Below the pieces are notes generated by a model that worked only from the letters and a program-made list of their open reading frames with translations, was not told where the DNA came from and did not search any database. From positions 3,340,820 to 3,404,819 of the forward strand of contig JAUPFP010000002.1 in the NCBI GenBank assembly GCA_036925085.1: a stretch of DNA of 64,000 nucleotides, in the 5' to 3' direction. The position numbers were made by a program, and so were the translations under genes. This document shows positions 1-10,911 of the stretch, one piece after another (within the stretch, counting starts at the first letter, position 1; every line of letters starts with the position of its first letter). This DNA is from Brachycybe producta (Eukaryota > Arthropoda > Diplopoda > Playtdesmida > Andrognathidae).

Positions 1-150
1 TTTTAATCCGCGTTTTACTGAATTTGAAATTTCAATTCTATTCTGTATATCCAGTAAAATTGCAGATGAAAAGTAAAATGACTTTCCATTCACATGATTT
101 GCTGTTCATGATTTTCTTCAATGTCGTCTGCCCCCTTGGTTTGTGTCCAT

Positions 151-1071
151 CAGTGCATTGGATTGGGTGTTTTCATTTGGATTGAATCCAATCCAAATCT
201 TTATTGGCAACTGCCAAATCAAATCCAAATCCCAACATATATTTTACCAAATCCAAATCTGACAAAAAAAAATTCAAATTCAAATCCAAATTCAAATCTA
301 ATTTTTTTCTAATTTATTTTTTGTTCCATTTTACAATATTGTAAAATGTAAAACATTTTCTCGTATATAAATATAAACTGACAGAAATTATTTGAATGTA
401 AAGCCATAATAAATTGATTTCCTTCAAAAAGGAAAAACACAAGTATTTGTACTATTTAACATACTCCAATGAAATACACGAAACCGTTCGGGAAAAAAAA
501 AATAATATTTAAAAAATAGATAGGTTTCTTTTTTGGGAATAGTTTTAGGGCAAATGACCCTTTAGAGCAAGTGGTTTTAGGGCAATCATCCCCTTAAGGT
601 AATTGATATTAGGGCAAATGGCTTTAGGGAATGTGTCTATTACAAGTGTCTTTAGGGCAAATGTTCTTTTAGGGCAAGCAGTTTTAGAGCAAATTGCTTT
701 AGGGGATGTGTCTATTGCAAGTGTCTTTAGGGCAACTGTCTATATCCCTTACTATGGTTTAGAGGCTACTGGGGACTAATTGAGAGTAGCTAATTATTTT
801 GTTAAAGAATGTTGGGTCACAAGCAGAATGTAACTACATCCTGTTCAAGACAGCCAGGCATGAAGTTAACATGATTTACATAAAAAAGGAAATTTTCTCA
901 ATCACTCCTTTCTTTCTTGATTTTTTTTAAAGGCCAAATATATTCATTAAATCCAAATCAAATCCAAATCATTTTAGTTGAAATCCAAATCAAATCACTA
1001 AATTTTCTATAAAGATAAATCCGAATCCATTCCTTTTCACCCTAAATCCAAATCCCAAATCCAATGCACTG
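151..1071. mobile_element. non-autonomous hAT-type element
   Basis: The ends are inverted: CAGTGCATTGGATT at the left and AATCCAATGCACTG at the right. They are flanked by a near-perfect 8-bp duplication, gtgtccat at 143-150 and gtgttcat at 1072-1079. The 8-bp duplication and CAGTG termini are typical of hAT elements. The interior is dominated by AAATCC-rich repeats near both ends and by a degenerate GGCAAAT minisatellite (about 541-745). No transposase is visible, so this is a MITE-like passenger. Confidence 0.75.
541..745. repeat. degenerate GGCAAAT minisatellite
   Basis: Irregular repeats of TTTTAGGGCAAATG-like units, diverged from each other. The same unit forms the long array at 33.4-34.3 kb, so this motif travels with at least two different elements in the window. 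Confidence 0.6.
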
Positions 1072-1079
1072 GTGTTCAT

Positions 1080-1466
1080 ATTGTGATCAACTAACAAGAA
1101 GTTCATAAACCCGGAAGGCATAAAACCTGGAATTTCGTCCAATGTTACATATGTCATTTCCAGCAAACGGCCTGACTGAGGGACTTTTCAAGTCAACGTT
1201 ATGACAAACAACCAAAGTTGAACATGTGTGCAACTCAATGAGACTGAGTTTTACACTAGTTAAAAGAAAAGTTTTATCAAGTTGCATGTCACAGCCCACT
1301 ATAATCAAGGAAGTTGCATGTCACATTGCACAGTTTATCGCATTAAAAGTTGCTAGTGTAATACAGGCTTTTAAGCTTTAAAACGTTTAAACAAATGAAA
1401 TTTCCCCACATTTATTAAAATTAAGAGCATAATATGTATTTCCATGTTTATAATTTTTTTTTCTAG
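1080..1466. other. no feature seen
   Basis: AT-rich sequence between the hAT element and the first visible exon, presumably intron of the upstream gene. Short open frames here lack coding character. Confidence 0.4.
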
Positions 1467-1607
1467 CCTTCTGATGTAACTGTTGATTCCGACAGTATGG
1501 AATACAACAGTGGAAGTGTTGTGGAAGAGAATGATGAATTAAATGAGTCAAGCAATCATCAAACAGATTCAGATTCCCTGACATTAACCAATTTGAATGA
1601 GCAGGAA
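1467..1607 (+). CDS. penultimate exon of an unidentified acidic protein
   Basis: A polypyrimidine tract and TTCTAG acceptor (ends 1466) precede a 141-nt open exon of 47 codons, and a GTAAGT donor follows at 1608. The peptide is rich in Ser, Asn, Asp and Glu (for example NSGSVVEENDELNESS). Phase 0 at the donor matches phase 0 of the exon at 2454. Upstream exons are outside the window. I do not recognise the family; it reads like a disordered acidic C-terminal tail. Confidence 0.5.
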
Positions 1608-1755
1608 GTAAGTTATTTCATAAGATTTTGTGTGCCCACTGTGCAACATCCAACTTTTTTTCTAAAACTATCCAAAAATTAAGCTGAGTAAGAAGTTAGT
1701 TAAGAGATTTTATGCTAAAACGTGTTTTAATTTTGTGTTTACACAACTAACTTAA

Positions 1756-2245
1756 GAAGCTATATCGCAAAATTACTTCAAAAAAAATGTCCACAAAGAG
1801 CGCTAGCAATGTTTTTCTATTGATCGCATAGACCCGATGTTAAAGAAAAAATGTTAATTTTTAAAATACACAGTCGTGGAAATATGTTTATTTTTCATAA
1901 TTAAAGCTGTCCAATATTGAGTTTTAGACGTGCAATGTGCACCTTAAATATATGCTGATCGAGTGATAGAATGACAAAAAATTGGTAATTGTTGTTTTAT
2001 TTTTAAAAAGTATGCCAAAATCGCGAATTTCTTGTTAAACTCCATTGAGTAAGAAAAACCAAAATTAAAAATAATTTTAAAAAACTGAAAAAGATCAGCA
2101 CGTGCGCCAAATGTGTTGGCTTCACTGTGTGTGTAATTGTTTTTTTAAAATTAATTTTAGGTATTTTTTATCAACATTTTAATGGATGTTTTTTGTTACG
2201 AGCATGTACTTAATTGAAAATTAGAAACTTAGTGATAATGTAAAT
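1756..2245. mobile_element. palindromic TTAA-flanked MITE, right arm truncated
   Basis: It starts directly after TTAA (1752-1755) with GAAGCTATATCGC and matches the left arm of the complete palindromic copy at 50973-51721. It includes the core around AGCACGTGCGCC and part of the second arm, then breaks off. It lies in the last intron of the upstream gene. Confidence 0.6.
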
Positions 2246-2453
2246 TTTTCGACGAAATTGGAGCGAATCCTACAGAATTTGTATGAAAATAAATGATTTG
2301 TTATACGGCATTTCGCTTTCCGGCCAACTTTCTCGGAACGTATCTCGATTGTAAAGCGAGTATTAGTGTACAAGCGTCGATCGTATATCCCTTTTTTTTT
2401 TACCAGAAATGATGACTTTTCAGGTGTTGAACAAATATTTATTGTATTTTTAG

Positions 2454-2501
2454 ACTGTAAATCAGGAACCCGATGATGATGATGATGATGCCGCCATTTG
2501 A
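2454..2501 (+). CDS. last exon of the upstream acidic protein
   Basis: A TTTTTAG acceptor ends at 2453. Sixteen codons continue in phase from the exon ending at 1607 and finish with a run of six Asp codons, Ala-Ala-Ile and TGA (2499-2501). The (GAT)n run is also a microsatellite, so Asp count may vary between individuals. The supporting poly(A) signal lies 144 bp downstream. Confidence 0.5.
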   Translation, partial: TVNQEPDDDDDDAAI

Positions 2502-2644
2502 TATAAAAAAGTTGCTATTGTGCCAATAATGAGGACCAATTATTATGCTTGAGAAGTTTTGAAAGTATTAACAAGTAAAATCTTATTTATTTGTTGGAAA
2601 TTTATTTTTTTGAAAAATCTCATTAAAAGTGTGAAATAATGTGT

Positions 2645-2650
2645 AATAAA
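2645..2650 (+). terminator. AATAAA poly(A) signal of upstream gene
   Basis: AATAAA about 144 bp after the TGA at 2499-2501, in AT-rich sequence. It is the best candidate 3' end for the upstream gene. Confidence 0.4.
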
Positions 2651-2659
2651 GAAATTCCT

Positions 2660-3090
2660 TTGATATCTAAACCGTTTTTAAAGTTGTCATTGAGAAATTT
2701 TAAATCTTGTTCCTTAACATTTAACATGTGACACCTGTAAATCAACATAATTTTCGATGAGACGTAAGTTTTGATTTACATTGGAAGGTATCTTTGTGTC
2801 AGCAGCTATATCTTATCTATTTCAGATACACCTTCTCTAATTTTTCAGTGGCGGTTTGGGAATCAAGTATTTGCTGTGAATTGTGCAGGTTTTGCACCAA
2901 ATAAAGCGAAGATTAGCGTTTTCTGTCAGACATGGTGCACGAAACTGCTTTGTAAGTCATGCAAGAGTAGTATAACATTGATAATTGTAACTAATTGAAG
3001 GACATATTACAGTGTACCTTGCTTTAAATATTGCCAATTAGAATTGCGCCCGTCATAAGATGGGAATTTTGGAATAATTACAATTACAAC
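2660..3090. other. no feature seen
   Basis: AT-rich intergenic DNA. An open frame at 2771-2998 follows a TTTTTCAG but has no recognisable content and no partner exon. Confidence 0.35.
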
Positions 3091-3094
3091 TAGT

Positions 3095-4305
3095 ACTCTA
3101 GTAGTAGCCAAATAGGCCTGTGGCAGAGGGACATAAAAGTCCACATGCAGGATTAAGCATTATGAAGCACATATACATGCAGATATATAAAAACAAAATG
3201 AATATACAAATGTCAATCCCACAAACCAAAATTATCCCAATTCACCACTGCCTCAGGAAGAGTTCTATTGTCTTATAACTCTAGGAAAAAAAGTCCAATA
3301 ATATGAATCTCTCCTAGCAAAAATCTCCCTATTTTTCTTTGAGTGGTCAGCTCGGTCCATGTATACTGTATAGTGCTTTGTGAATATCACTGGACTGCAG
3401 TTTAAGACAATCACCACGTGTAATTTTTCCAAACAATTTCAAACTTAACTCAGCCCTGCGGTGTGCCAAACTATGCCATTGTAGCACTGATAGCATCTCA
3501 GTGACACTATCTGTAAATTTGTGCCTGCCACAAGCAAACTTAGGTGCTTTACGCTGAACCATTTCAACTGAATGAGTGTGTGTGTAACAACTGGTGAGGA
3601 TTCCATACACTGCAGCAATACTCACGATGAGGCCGAACCAATGCTTGATAGGCAATAGTTTTAACTTGTGCTGGGCAGGTGCCCCTACTGTCCTTTGACT
3701 AAAACGAAGCATTTGTAGAGCTTTCCCAGTAACACCATCAAAGTGTTTTCCCAAGAAAGGTCATTTGTCATTGTAACTCCCAAGTACTTATAACACTTGA
3801 CACTCCGAAGAATAGTGTCATTCATACTATAATTGAACACAATTGGATTTCTACCCCGAGTTAGCCTCATAACACTACACTTCCCCTCATTCAACTGAAG
3901 TTGCCTTGTATTACACCATCCCTCAATTGCCTTCAAGTCTAGAGCTAATGTTTCACAGTCTTGGTTACCATCAACCTCTTTGTAAATTAGAGTATCATCA
4001 GCAAATATCTACAATTGCTGTCAACTGTGGTGCTGAGTTCTTTAATAAATATCGGGAACAAAAGAGGACCTAGCACACTACCCTGGGTACACCAGATTTA
4101 ACAGCCAACCACTCTGAGTGAGACCCATTCACAACTATCCTTTGTTTCCTATCATTTAAAAAAGTTATCCATTTGGTTACCTGCCCCCTCCCAACCCATA
4201 TGCTGCAACTTTTGCTAGAAGTTTTGAATGTGAAAGTGTCAAATACCTTACAAAAGTCAAGAAACCCTCTCAGGAAACCATGTTGGTTGTCAGAATTGAG
4301 ATTTT
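3095..4305 (-). pseudogene. LINE copy 0: RT and 3' end, 5'-truncated
   Basis: This is the 3' part of a CR1/L2-type LINE. From the 5' side (right) it holds a damaged RT block with QHGFLRG and a SGVP remnant, then the post-RT segment with KYLGVTMTNDLSW and a RFSQRT block. Its 3' UTR (GGCAGAGGGAC) matches the LINE ends at 4306 and 29870. Compared with the copy at 11.2-11.4 kb, about 30 residues between QHGFLRG and the FCKVFD block are deleted. Frameshifts and stops make it non-functional. Confidence 0.75.
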
Positions 4306-4487
4306 GATTTGATTTTGATATTGAAAAATCACTCTGCAAGCAGCCATAAAGGTCTACGGCAGAGGGACAAGAGTCCAAGCGCAGCATAGAAAATGCATTG
4401 TCAAAACCAGAAAATATAAAACCCCATTGATATAAACCCAACAACAATTTCAATGTTTTTTAATGCGGCAAATATATGCATTGTGAG
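4306..4487 (-). mobile_element. 3' end of a LINE, tail with ATTTTG repeats
   Basis: Contains the same 3' UTR block (GGCAGAGGGAC, GCATTGTCAA) as the other LINE copies and ends leftwards in TTTTGATTTGATTTTGATAT. It abuts the truncated 5' side of copy 0. It is probably the 3' end of the LINE that resumes at 10231 after Gypsy element 1. A caution is that GCATTGTCAAAAC occurs on both sides, so two separate LINE ends are also possible. Confidence 0.5.
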
Positions 4488-4491
4488 CTTT
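4488..4491. repeat. target-site duplication (GCAT), left
   Basis: GCAT directly abuts the TG of the left LTR and is repeated at 10231-10234 after the right LTR. A 4-bp duplication fits Ty3/Gypsy integration. Confidence 0.55.
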
Positions 4492-4882
4492 TGACATCAA
4501 CCCAATTTTATTACCAACCTTTAGATGACATTTTCCACATTTCGTTTCTTCTCTGAGCAGTATGACACCTGCACAGAGAAGATCCGAGCTGTAGAGAGAG
4601 CTGGATGGAGACAGATTGTAGTCACTCTTCTGCATGGGGGTGAAATCGATGCAGGAGAGTGGCGGCCATCTCTCTTCCGGTTGATGCTGATATGCTGATA
4701 TCTTCTCCATCGGTATACCGACAAGAGATGTTGTAGCTGCTGAGAATCGTATAGCTCCTGCCCTATGAAACTTCCGGCCTCTTAAGAGAAGTTAGTTACA
4801 TATAAACAAAAGGACTACGCTGTTTCTTATTACAACACTTTTATTCATCACTTGTAAGAAACACAGAATACAAGGATGAACA
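4492..4882 (-). repeat. truncated 3' LTR of Gypsy element 1
   Basis: It matches the right LTR (9553 to about 9950) from TGTGAGCTTTTGACATC through the shared GAATACAAGGATGAACAT. After that the sequence diverges into the short spacer before the gag-protease stop. U5, R and a little U3 remain; the rest of U3 is missing, marking one end of the internal deletion. Confidence 0.7.
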
Positions 4883-4968
4883 TAGTCATGGAATAAACAC
4901 TAATGAATTATTGTGTTATTTCGTCGCGTTCGGTTTCCTGACAGCGTGGGTGGCCGTTGCTTTCGTCG

Positions 4969-6753
4969 TCACTTACAGGGTGGAGTTTCGAGGTTCCCCC
5001 CAAAGGCATTGGCAGATTTGCCAGGGGCCTCTAAGGAAGTCTCTCCCAGAGCCCATCCGATGTGTGCTTCAATGCATTTTTGTCGGAGTGTGGACCCGAA
5101 GAGGTCCTCCACGTATACTTTGTTTGTCGTCATGGACACAGCTAAGTGCAGAGCCCGGCCTAGATCTCGGCCTAAGATGGCTTCGTGACGGCCGGTAATC
5201 ACTAGTAAGTGCCCTCGCACAGCGTGGGGGCCCATCTGGACCGTCGCGGCGAGTCGTCCCACCCCGGTGATCCGTTGGCCTCCCACACCCTGAATGTTGG
5301 GTGGGTTTAACACAGGCTCGATTTCGAACTTGTGTTCCTGTGCGAGTTCATCGGTGATGATGCTGCCCGTAGCTCCGGTGTCCGCGAGCATTCGTATAAT
5401 TTTCCCGTTGATCGTGACGGCGATGCACGGGTTCTTGTCGCTGGCATCGTAGTCTCCGACTTCTTGAGGTGAACAGCTGTCTACCAGCTGTTCATACACC
5501 GTTGTCATTAGTCTTCGGCAGCAGGAGTGGCCCTTCGTCGGTGATTGGGTTCCGGGAGCCATGATGGCTATTTTATTTTCGCGGCACCCAATCTCTTGTG
5601 TGGACTGTTTAAGGACGTAGAGCGTATCCTGCCAAACGATTAGCTCGTCCGGGGTCCATTTATGTGCAGGAGCCCGGTCGAGCACCTTGACTGGTATGTC
5701 CTCAGAGTCGTCAGAACTGTCATTGTCGGGTTTATCAGGAGGAGGTGCTCCGGCGGCTGAGTCTGCTGCTGGAAGAGGAATCCGGCGGATTTGTCCCGCC
5801 ACTCGTATCAGAGCAAACTCAATGCCGTCTTCGGTGATGATATCCGTTTCAGGCACCTCTCCTTTAATGTCATAGTCGGTAACCGGCTCCCCAAACTGCT
5901 TGATTGCAACCTTCTTCTTTGGTTGCCGACACTCACGGACGAAATGCCCCAATTTCCCACAATTATAGCACGTTGACTTACTCTGGTCGAACGTGCGTGT
6001 GGTTTCTGGTTGGGGGTCCGTTGCAGAGTGTCGGTTTAAATTGGTGGCAGCAGTCTGACTAGGCTTTTTATCGTGCCTAGACCGGTGTGGTTTGTCTTTA
6101 GGGCTGGCGGCTGCCGCCAGCTCCTGGTCGGTCTTTGATGCTCCTTTACCCGACTGTGAATCAGCTGCGGGTTTTGGTTCCGTCAGCCATTTATCCAAGG
6201 ACAGCAGGACCACCTCCATATTGAGGACGGCGTTTGCGAAGTTGTTGAACGACGTCGTAGATGCGTGATGCGCGGCTTTCTGTATGGTGGGATGTAGAGC
6301 GCGGCGCAACAGACTTATACGCAGCTGATCATCAAGTTGTGGGTAAACTCGGTCGCCGAGTATCATAAACTTCCAGATGAAAGCTTGTGTACTCTCACCT
6401 TCCTTCTGGAGCATCTCTGTGTACTTCTTCTCCAAGATGGCCAGTTCGTTCGGCTTCCCGAACGTATCTACCATCTGTACTCTCAGGGCTGGCCAAGGAA
6501 TGTCCTGAAGCTCATACCTCAGTTTACTCAGCCACGTGCGGGCGGCCCCAGGGAAACACCCCGTGATGTATTCCTCCTTGTGATGGTCTTTCCAGCTGTA
6601 CAGGTGGGCCACTTCCTCCAATTCTTCCAGGAAGGGACGGAAACCTGTCAATCCGTTGAACTTTTGGATTGAATCGGCAGGGTGGTGACCGTTATATTTT
6701 TTTATTGAATTCTTCCACGGAGGGTCCTCTGGGGGTTGGTCGCTAGATGCCAT
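4969..6753 (-). CDS. Gypsy Gag-protease polyprotein (element 1)
   Basis: A 594-codon open frame. Residues ~1-190 form a capsid-like region rich in aromatic and charged residues (WLSKLRYEL, FGKPNELAILEKKY), as in retrotransposon gag. A basic Ser/Lys linker is followed by one CCHC knuckle (CYNCGKLGHFVREC, about residues 262-275). The C-terminal third holds an aspartic protease with the ADTGATGS active site and the ILGRDLG flap-end motif. The frame is intact over its whole length, unlike pol in the other copies. It would assemble particles and process Gag. It stops at a deletion junction where RT would begin. Confidence 0.85.
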   Translation of the reverse strand: MASSDQPPEDPPWKNSIKKYNGHHPADSIQKFNGLTGFRPFLEELEEVAHLYSWKDHHKEEYITGCFPGAARTWLSKLRYELQDIPWPALRVQMVDTFGKPNELAILEKKYTEMLQKEGESTQAFIWKFMILGDRVYPQLDDQLRISLLRRALHPTIQKAAHHASTTSFNNFANAVLNMEVVLLSLDKWLTEPKPAADSQSGKGASKTDQELAAAASPKDKPHRSRHDKKPSQTAATNLNRHSATDPQPETTRTFDQSKSTCYNCGKLGHFVRECRQPKKKVAIKQFGEPVTDYDIKGEVPETDIITEDGIEFALIRVAGQIRRIPLPAADSAAGAPPPDKPDNDSSDDSEDIPVKVLDRAPAHKWTPDELIVWQDTLYVLKQSTQEIGCRENKIAIMAPGTQSPTKGHSCCRRLMTTVYEQLVDSCSPQEVGDYDASDKNPCIAVTINGKIIRMLADTGATGSIITDELAQEHKFEIEPVLNPPNIQGVGGQRITGVGRLAATVQMGPHAVRGHLLVITGRHEAILGRDLGRALHLAVSMTTNKVYVEDLFGSTLRQKCIEAHIGWALGETSLEAPGKSANAFGGNLETPPCK

Positions 6754-6763
6754 CCTGGACGTT

Positions 6764-7316
6764 TTACATTCCAGCCGGCATCAGACCTACCCCTTGCGGT
6801 GGAAAACGTGGTGCGTAGACTGAAGTGCCTTGTGTCGCTCCTTGGTGCGGTTGTTGTTCCGGGGGTGCCGAGCGGGTACCACTACGTGCAACCCGGACAA
6901 GCGAGTGAGGAGAATCAGCACGTGTCATTATCGGTATTTCTGCACGCTCATCTCTGTGATGCGGATTATCTGAGTGGCGCGGTAGAGGACGTGTGTGCGG
7001 TGTGTAGTGTTTTTCGTAATGATCGTGACGCTCTGTAGCCAACATAGGGAGCTGAAGAGGCATCCGAGTCATCGTCGCGAAGTCGGTGTGTGCGTGTTGT
7101 CCGCCGTGGTGTAGTCGGTCGATTTGGTGTGAATCGGTCGTCTATGAGCTGGGAGATCCGAGTTGATAGTGCGGCCACCTGTTGTGATAGGTGGTCGAAC
7201 TCGGCCCCAGTCGGTCGCGGCGGTGGTGTCACATCATTGATGGGTACGTCCAACGAATTTTCATGTGAACCCCGGTGATCAGGCAGGGACTCCGTATTGT
7301 CGTGTGAGGCAGCCAT
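6764..7316 (-). pseudogene. upstream gag segment, two frames
   Basis: An ATG-led frame (7316-6966; Pro/Arg/Thr rich, containing LSQQVAALSTRISQLID, a short coiled-coil-like stretch) overlaps a second frame (7072-6764). The latter ends only 11 nt before the ATG at 6753. One frameshift near 6966-7072 would join the two, and a stop would still separate them from the main gag. It may be a natural separate leader protein or the decayed N-terminus of Gag. Confidence 0.45.
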
Positions 7317-9533
7317 GATTAATGATGTGGCTTGTGTAATGTTGATGTGAGGTGACGAACGAGTCCGACGAAGTCCAAGTCGACGTGTACAGCTCCGATG
7401 GTTCTCGAGTACACTCTGAGCTATACTTTTCGGTTCCAGTATGATAAGACTCGTTCCGTTTGTAGGTCGGTGTTGTCACTTTGCGTTGGTATTTTGTGCT
7501 GTCGGTAACCGACGCTATCGTACCCTTATACACTGAGTAACGATAGTTTACCTACGCTTGTGACGTGTATAACGAAGTGGCCGTTCACTCCGTTAGTGTG
7601 GTGATGGTTGTATCGTATTGATCATGTCCTCAGTTGGGCGTGTGGCATTTTTTGATTCCCAACTGGTGTAGAGTGTCGTGAGTTCTTTATTGAGTGTCAG
7701 ATTTTAGAAGGATCTCTCTCGACACGTGGTATTTGGCGACCATGCGGAGGTTATGAGAATTCCAAAAATCTCAATAAAGAAACAGCAGATGTACAATACA
7801 ATCTCGAGCGTGGTGCACCACCCAATCGAAATTGCACTGTGGAAAGTGAATTGGAAATGAAAGTGCATTGCAGTTGCCTGAAGAAGAGGCAAGCAATACG
7901 AAGAGTAAAGCTAGAGCGCAGTGCCCGCACTTTTAGTTTTACTTGAAAACAAGAATGAAGAATGTGTGTGTAGAGAACACACAAAGGAACGAAAGTTCAA
8001 GATGGCTGAACTTGAAAAAAGAAGAACAAACAAAGGAGAAGTTCAAGATGGCTGAACTCTCCAAAGAAGCAAGAAAAGAAAGCTGATTTACTTTAAAAGT
8101 ATAAAACTTAGGTGCGGCTACCGCACGTCAAAAGTTTTAATTTAGATTTATTAAAATAAAAGTAAATCAGTGTAGAAATGGAAGTGTGTTCAACAAGCTA
8201 AATGCTTGGTGAACCAGAAGAAATGTTCAGACTGTAGAAATTTTGTGTCCTGACTGCTGGATGGCTCTGGATAGAAAAGACAGAGTCAGTGCCCAGTGAG
8301 GGACTATATTGAGTAGAATGAAGAGGACCGTAGGTGGCGCTGTGGTGGCCACTTCCGGTTCGGTTTATTGCAATGTCCAAAAATTGATGGCTTGAAGAAT
8401 TCCTCCGGGGCACGTTTTTTATGGTGGCCAGGAGAAAGAACACAAAAAGAGAGAAAATTCAAAGAAAAGAGAAGTTTTCTCTAACAAGAGGAACTCCACC
8501 AGGGGGCGCGTGAGTGCAACCCTCTGGAAGAGAAGAAGTAAGAAGAGAACACAAAAAGATGAGAGAAGGTACAACAATGAGTCACATGGAGCGAAAAACC
8601 GCTCCGTTGGCGCTTTTTGAAGAGTGTCCGGTCGATCCAAGATGGCGGCCGGGCTTCAGTGCTGTCCAATGGAGAAAGTTCATGTGATGCTGCATTGAGG
8701 TGATGATGATGATGAAGAAACTGAAGAACATGACTTGGGACATAGAGGGTCCCAAGGGAAACACAATGTGAAAACAGGGAACAAAGAGAATGGGGGACAA
8801 GAAAGTCCCACATGGTTAGATAAAAGTGTGTTTAAGCTTGTAAGTCCCCTAACAATGATACAAAGTTAGGAAGAAAACTTGCTAGAAAATTAAAGATGAA
8901 GAATGAAGATAATAGGACATTTTAAAAGACACACATGTCCTTTAAAAGCCTATTAATAGGTGAATAGATAAGTAGATGAGATTTATTTGCCTAAGCAAAC
9001 TTCTCTCAGAGAGTAAAAAGAATTTGTTTTGAAGTGTTGCCCACACACCAACCAATGATACGGAGGAGGGTCGAGTGGGTTTCACTTCGAAAATTAAAGA
9101 AGAGTGAAGGTGACAGTGGGTGATGATAATGGAAACATAAAACACAAAAACATGGACGGAAACACATGTGTCAAAGAACTACTACCAAGGTGTTGCCCAC
9201 GTGCTTAATGGATGTCGATGCAGCAGTCCCTTTAACATGTGTCTCTAAGGACAGGACACAGAATCGCGCGGTCGACACGTGGTGTGTGTAGCCACAAGTC
9301 TCTTTCGCGATTCCAAAAAAAACGGAGCCACGCGGTTGGCTTTGACGTGATCGAGGGCCTCCATACGTGATTCCAACACAAAGGACGCCGCACGGTTGGC
9401 TTTGACGTGATCGAGGGCCTCCATACGAGGTTCCAACATAGAAAGGACGGACGAAGCCTCGTGAGGCACAGTCACGAGACTTAGGACAAAGGACGGCTTC
9501 TGTTTACAGGTCGGAGAAGGCAGATGGAGCTAT
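7317..9533 (-). other. long 5' leader of Gypsy element 1
   Basis: About 2.2 kb between primer-binding site and gag, alignable over most of its length with the leader of element 2 (16596-18562). It has no convincing ORF. It contains a palindrome GTGCGGCTACCGCAC (about 8111), GTCGGTAACCGAC next to a CTATCGT/ACGATAG stem just before gag (about 7500-7550), and a two-copy tandem repeat of ~65 bp (about 9310-9440). These look like structured RNA elements; packaging or internal initiation are possible roles but not shown. Confidence 0.55.
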
Positions 9534-9550
9534 ACCCCGCACCTCCACCA
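9534..9550 (-). promoter_or_regulatory. tRNA primer-binding site, element 1
   Basis: Two bases inside the LTR, the minus strand reads TGGTGGAGGTGCGGGGT, identical to the site in element 2. The leading TGG pairs with a tRNA CCA end. The donor tRNA would have a 3' end of ...CACCTCCA-CCA; I cannot name its amino acid. Confidence 0.65.
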
Positions 9551-9552
9551 AA

Positions 9553-10230
9553 TGTGAGCTTTTGACATCAACCCAATTTTATTACCAACCTTTAGATGAC
9601 ATTTTCCACATTTCGTTTCTTCTCTGAGCAATATGACACCTGCACAGAGAAGATCCGAGCTGTATAGAGAGCTGGATGGAGACAGATTGTAGTTACTCTT
9701 CTGCATGGGGGTGAAATCGATGCAGGAGAGTGGCGGCCATCTCTCTCTCTTCTGGTTGATGCTGATATACATCATCTCCATCGGTGTACCGACAAGAGAA
9801 GATGTTGTAGCTGCTGAGAATCGTATAGCTCCTGCCCTATGAAACCTCCGGCCTCTTAAGAGAAGTTAGTTACATATAAACAAAAGGACAACGCTGTTTC
9901 TTATTACAAAACTTTTATTCATCACTTGTAAGAAACACAGAATACAAGGATGAACATTAATGATACTAACGGTGTGTCCTCAGGCCCATGATTCGGATAA
10001 AGATCTCGTAATACAGGCAAAGGACAAAAACTGAGGAACAAAGAGGAACACGGTCCTTTTATACCTTGGACCTGTGTATACATTCGAGGTGTAACCAGGT
10101 CCAAGTGACCATGGTCCTTTATGTATCAATCCGCCGCTTGGGCATGAGTCAGAAAGGAGGGAGGGACGGTTGAGAGTTGTTTATCCCCGGGCTATTGTTT
10201 TGGCGGGATCACGATTTACAGGGTGTTACA
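9553..10230 (-). repeat. 5' LTR of Gypsy element 1
   Basis: 678 bp with TG...CA ends (minus strand begins TGTAACACCCTGTAAATC and ends AAAGCTCACA). It contains a TATA-like TATAAAAGGACC and an AATAAA within GATGAATAAAAG, the expected promoter and polyadenylation signals. It is clearly homologous to both LTRs of element 2. Confidence 0.85.
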
Positions 10231-10379
10231 GCATTGTCAAAACAAAACAAAATTATGACTCCCATAAAATACATTTTCCCTGCACAAAATTCCCGGCAAG
10301 CGAGTTCCATTGTCGAATTGCCCTAGGAACAAATGACCAGTAATAAGAATCTGTTCGTGCAAAAATCTCTCCAACTTTG

Positions 10380-10895
10380 TTAGTGATCACCCCTACCCAA
10401 ATATAATGCCCTGCAAAGTTTACTTGAAGTAGGTTTAGGGCAAGAGCCTTCTAGCATTCGATTAAACATATTAAGACTAAAATCTGAACGTCTTGCAAGA
10501 CAACTATCCCAACCAAGCTCGGAATTCATTTTAGTTACACTGTCAGCATATCCATATTTACCACAAACAAACCTAGCAGCCCTGTCTTGGACCATTTCTA
10601 TGGAGTGAGCTAAGTCTGCAGTGTGCGGATTCCACACGGAGCTGCAGTATTCTAGTTGGGGATGTACTAATGATTGATATGCTATACATTTTACCTCCCT
10701 GGGACACCTTCTTAGAACCTGTTGACTAAACCTTAGCATCTGCATAGACTTGGAAATAATCTGTTCGACATGCAACTTCCAAGAAAGTTTAGCTGTAATC
10801 CTTACCCCCAAATATTTATAAGAATCTACATTATTAAGTGGAATGGCCCCTATTCTATATGGAAATATTGGATTCCTTCCCCTAGCTACTCTCAT
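10380..10895 (-). pseudogene. LINE post-RT (C-terminal) domain
   Basis: A 171-codon frame with the block order typical of jockey/CR1-group LINEs after the RT palm: YKYLGVRI, a RFSQQVLRRCP block, LEYCSSVWNPHT, and EMVQDRAARFVCG. It continues the RT at 10912-11425 after a frameshift near 10895-10912. Confidence 0.8.
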
Positions 10896-10911
10896 TACAC
10901 AACATTTTTCC

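Larger units (their letters stand above)
4492..10230 (-). mobile_element. Ty3/Gypsy element 1, pol-deleted
   Basis: Bounded by LTR sequence on both sides and GCAT duplications. In minus-strand order it holds a full 5' LTR (10230-9553), a primer-binding site, a 2.2-kb leader, gag, zinc knuckle and protease. RT, RNase H, integrase and the U3 part of the 3' LTR are absent, so it cannot move alone. The LTRs and leader are closely related to those of element 2 at 15.9-25.6 kb. Confidence 0.85.

Noticed and set aside
2771-2998. 75-codon frame after a TTTTTCAG, possible exon
   Set aside because: No partner exon, donor or recognisable motif; overlap with AT-rich intergenic DNA.
4911-7278. Plus-strand open frames across Gypsy element 1
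   Set aside because: Antisense shadows of the intact minus-strand Gag-protease frame, without domain similarity.
8198-9145. Several minus-strand frames in the Gypsy leader
   Set aside because: Short, hydrophobic or low-complexity, and the corresponding frames differ between elements 1 and 2, so the leader is not evidently coding.
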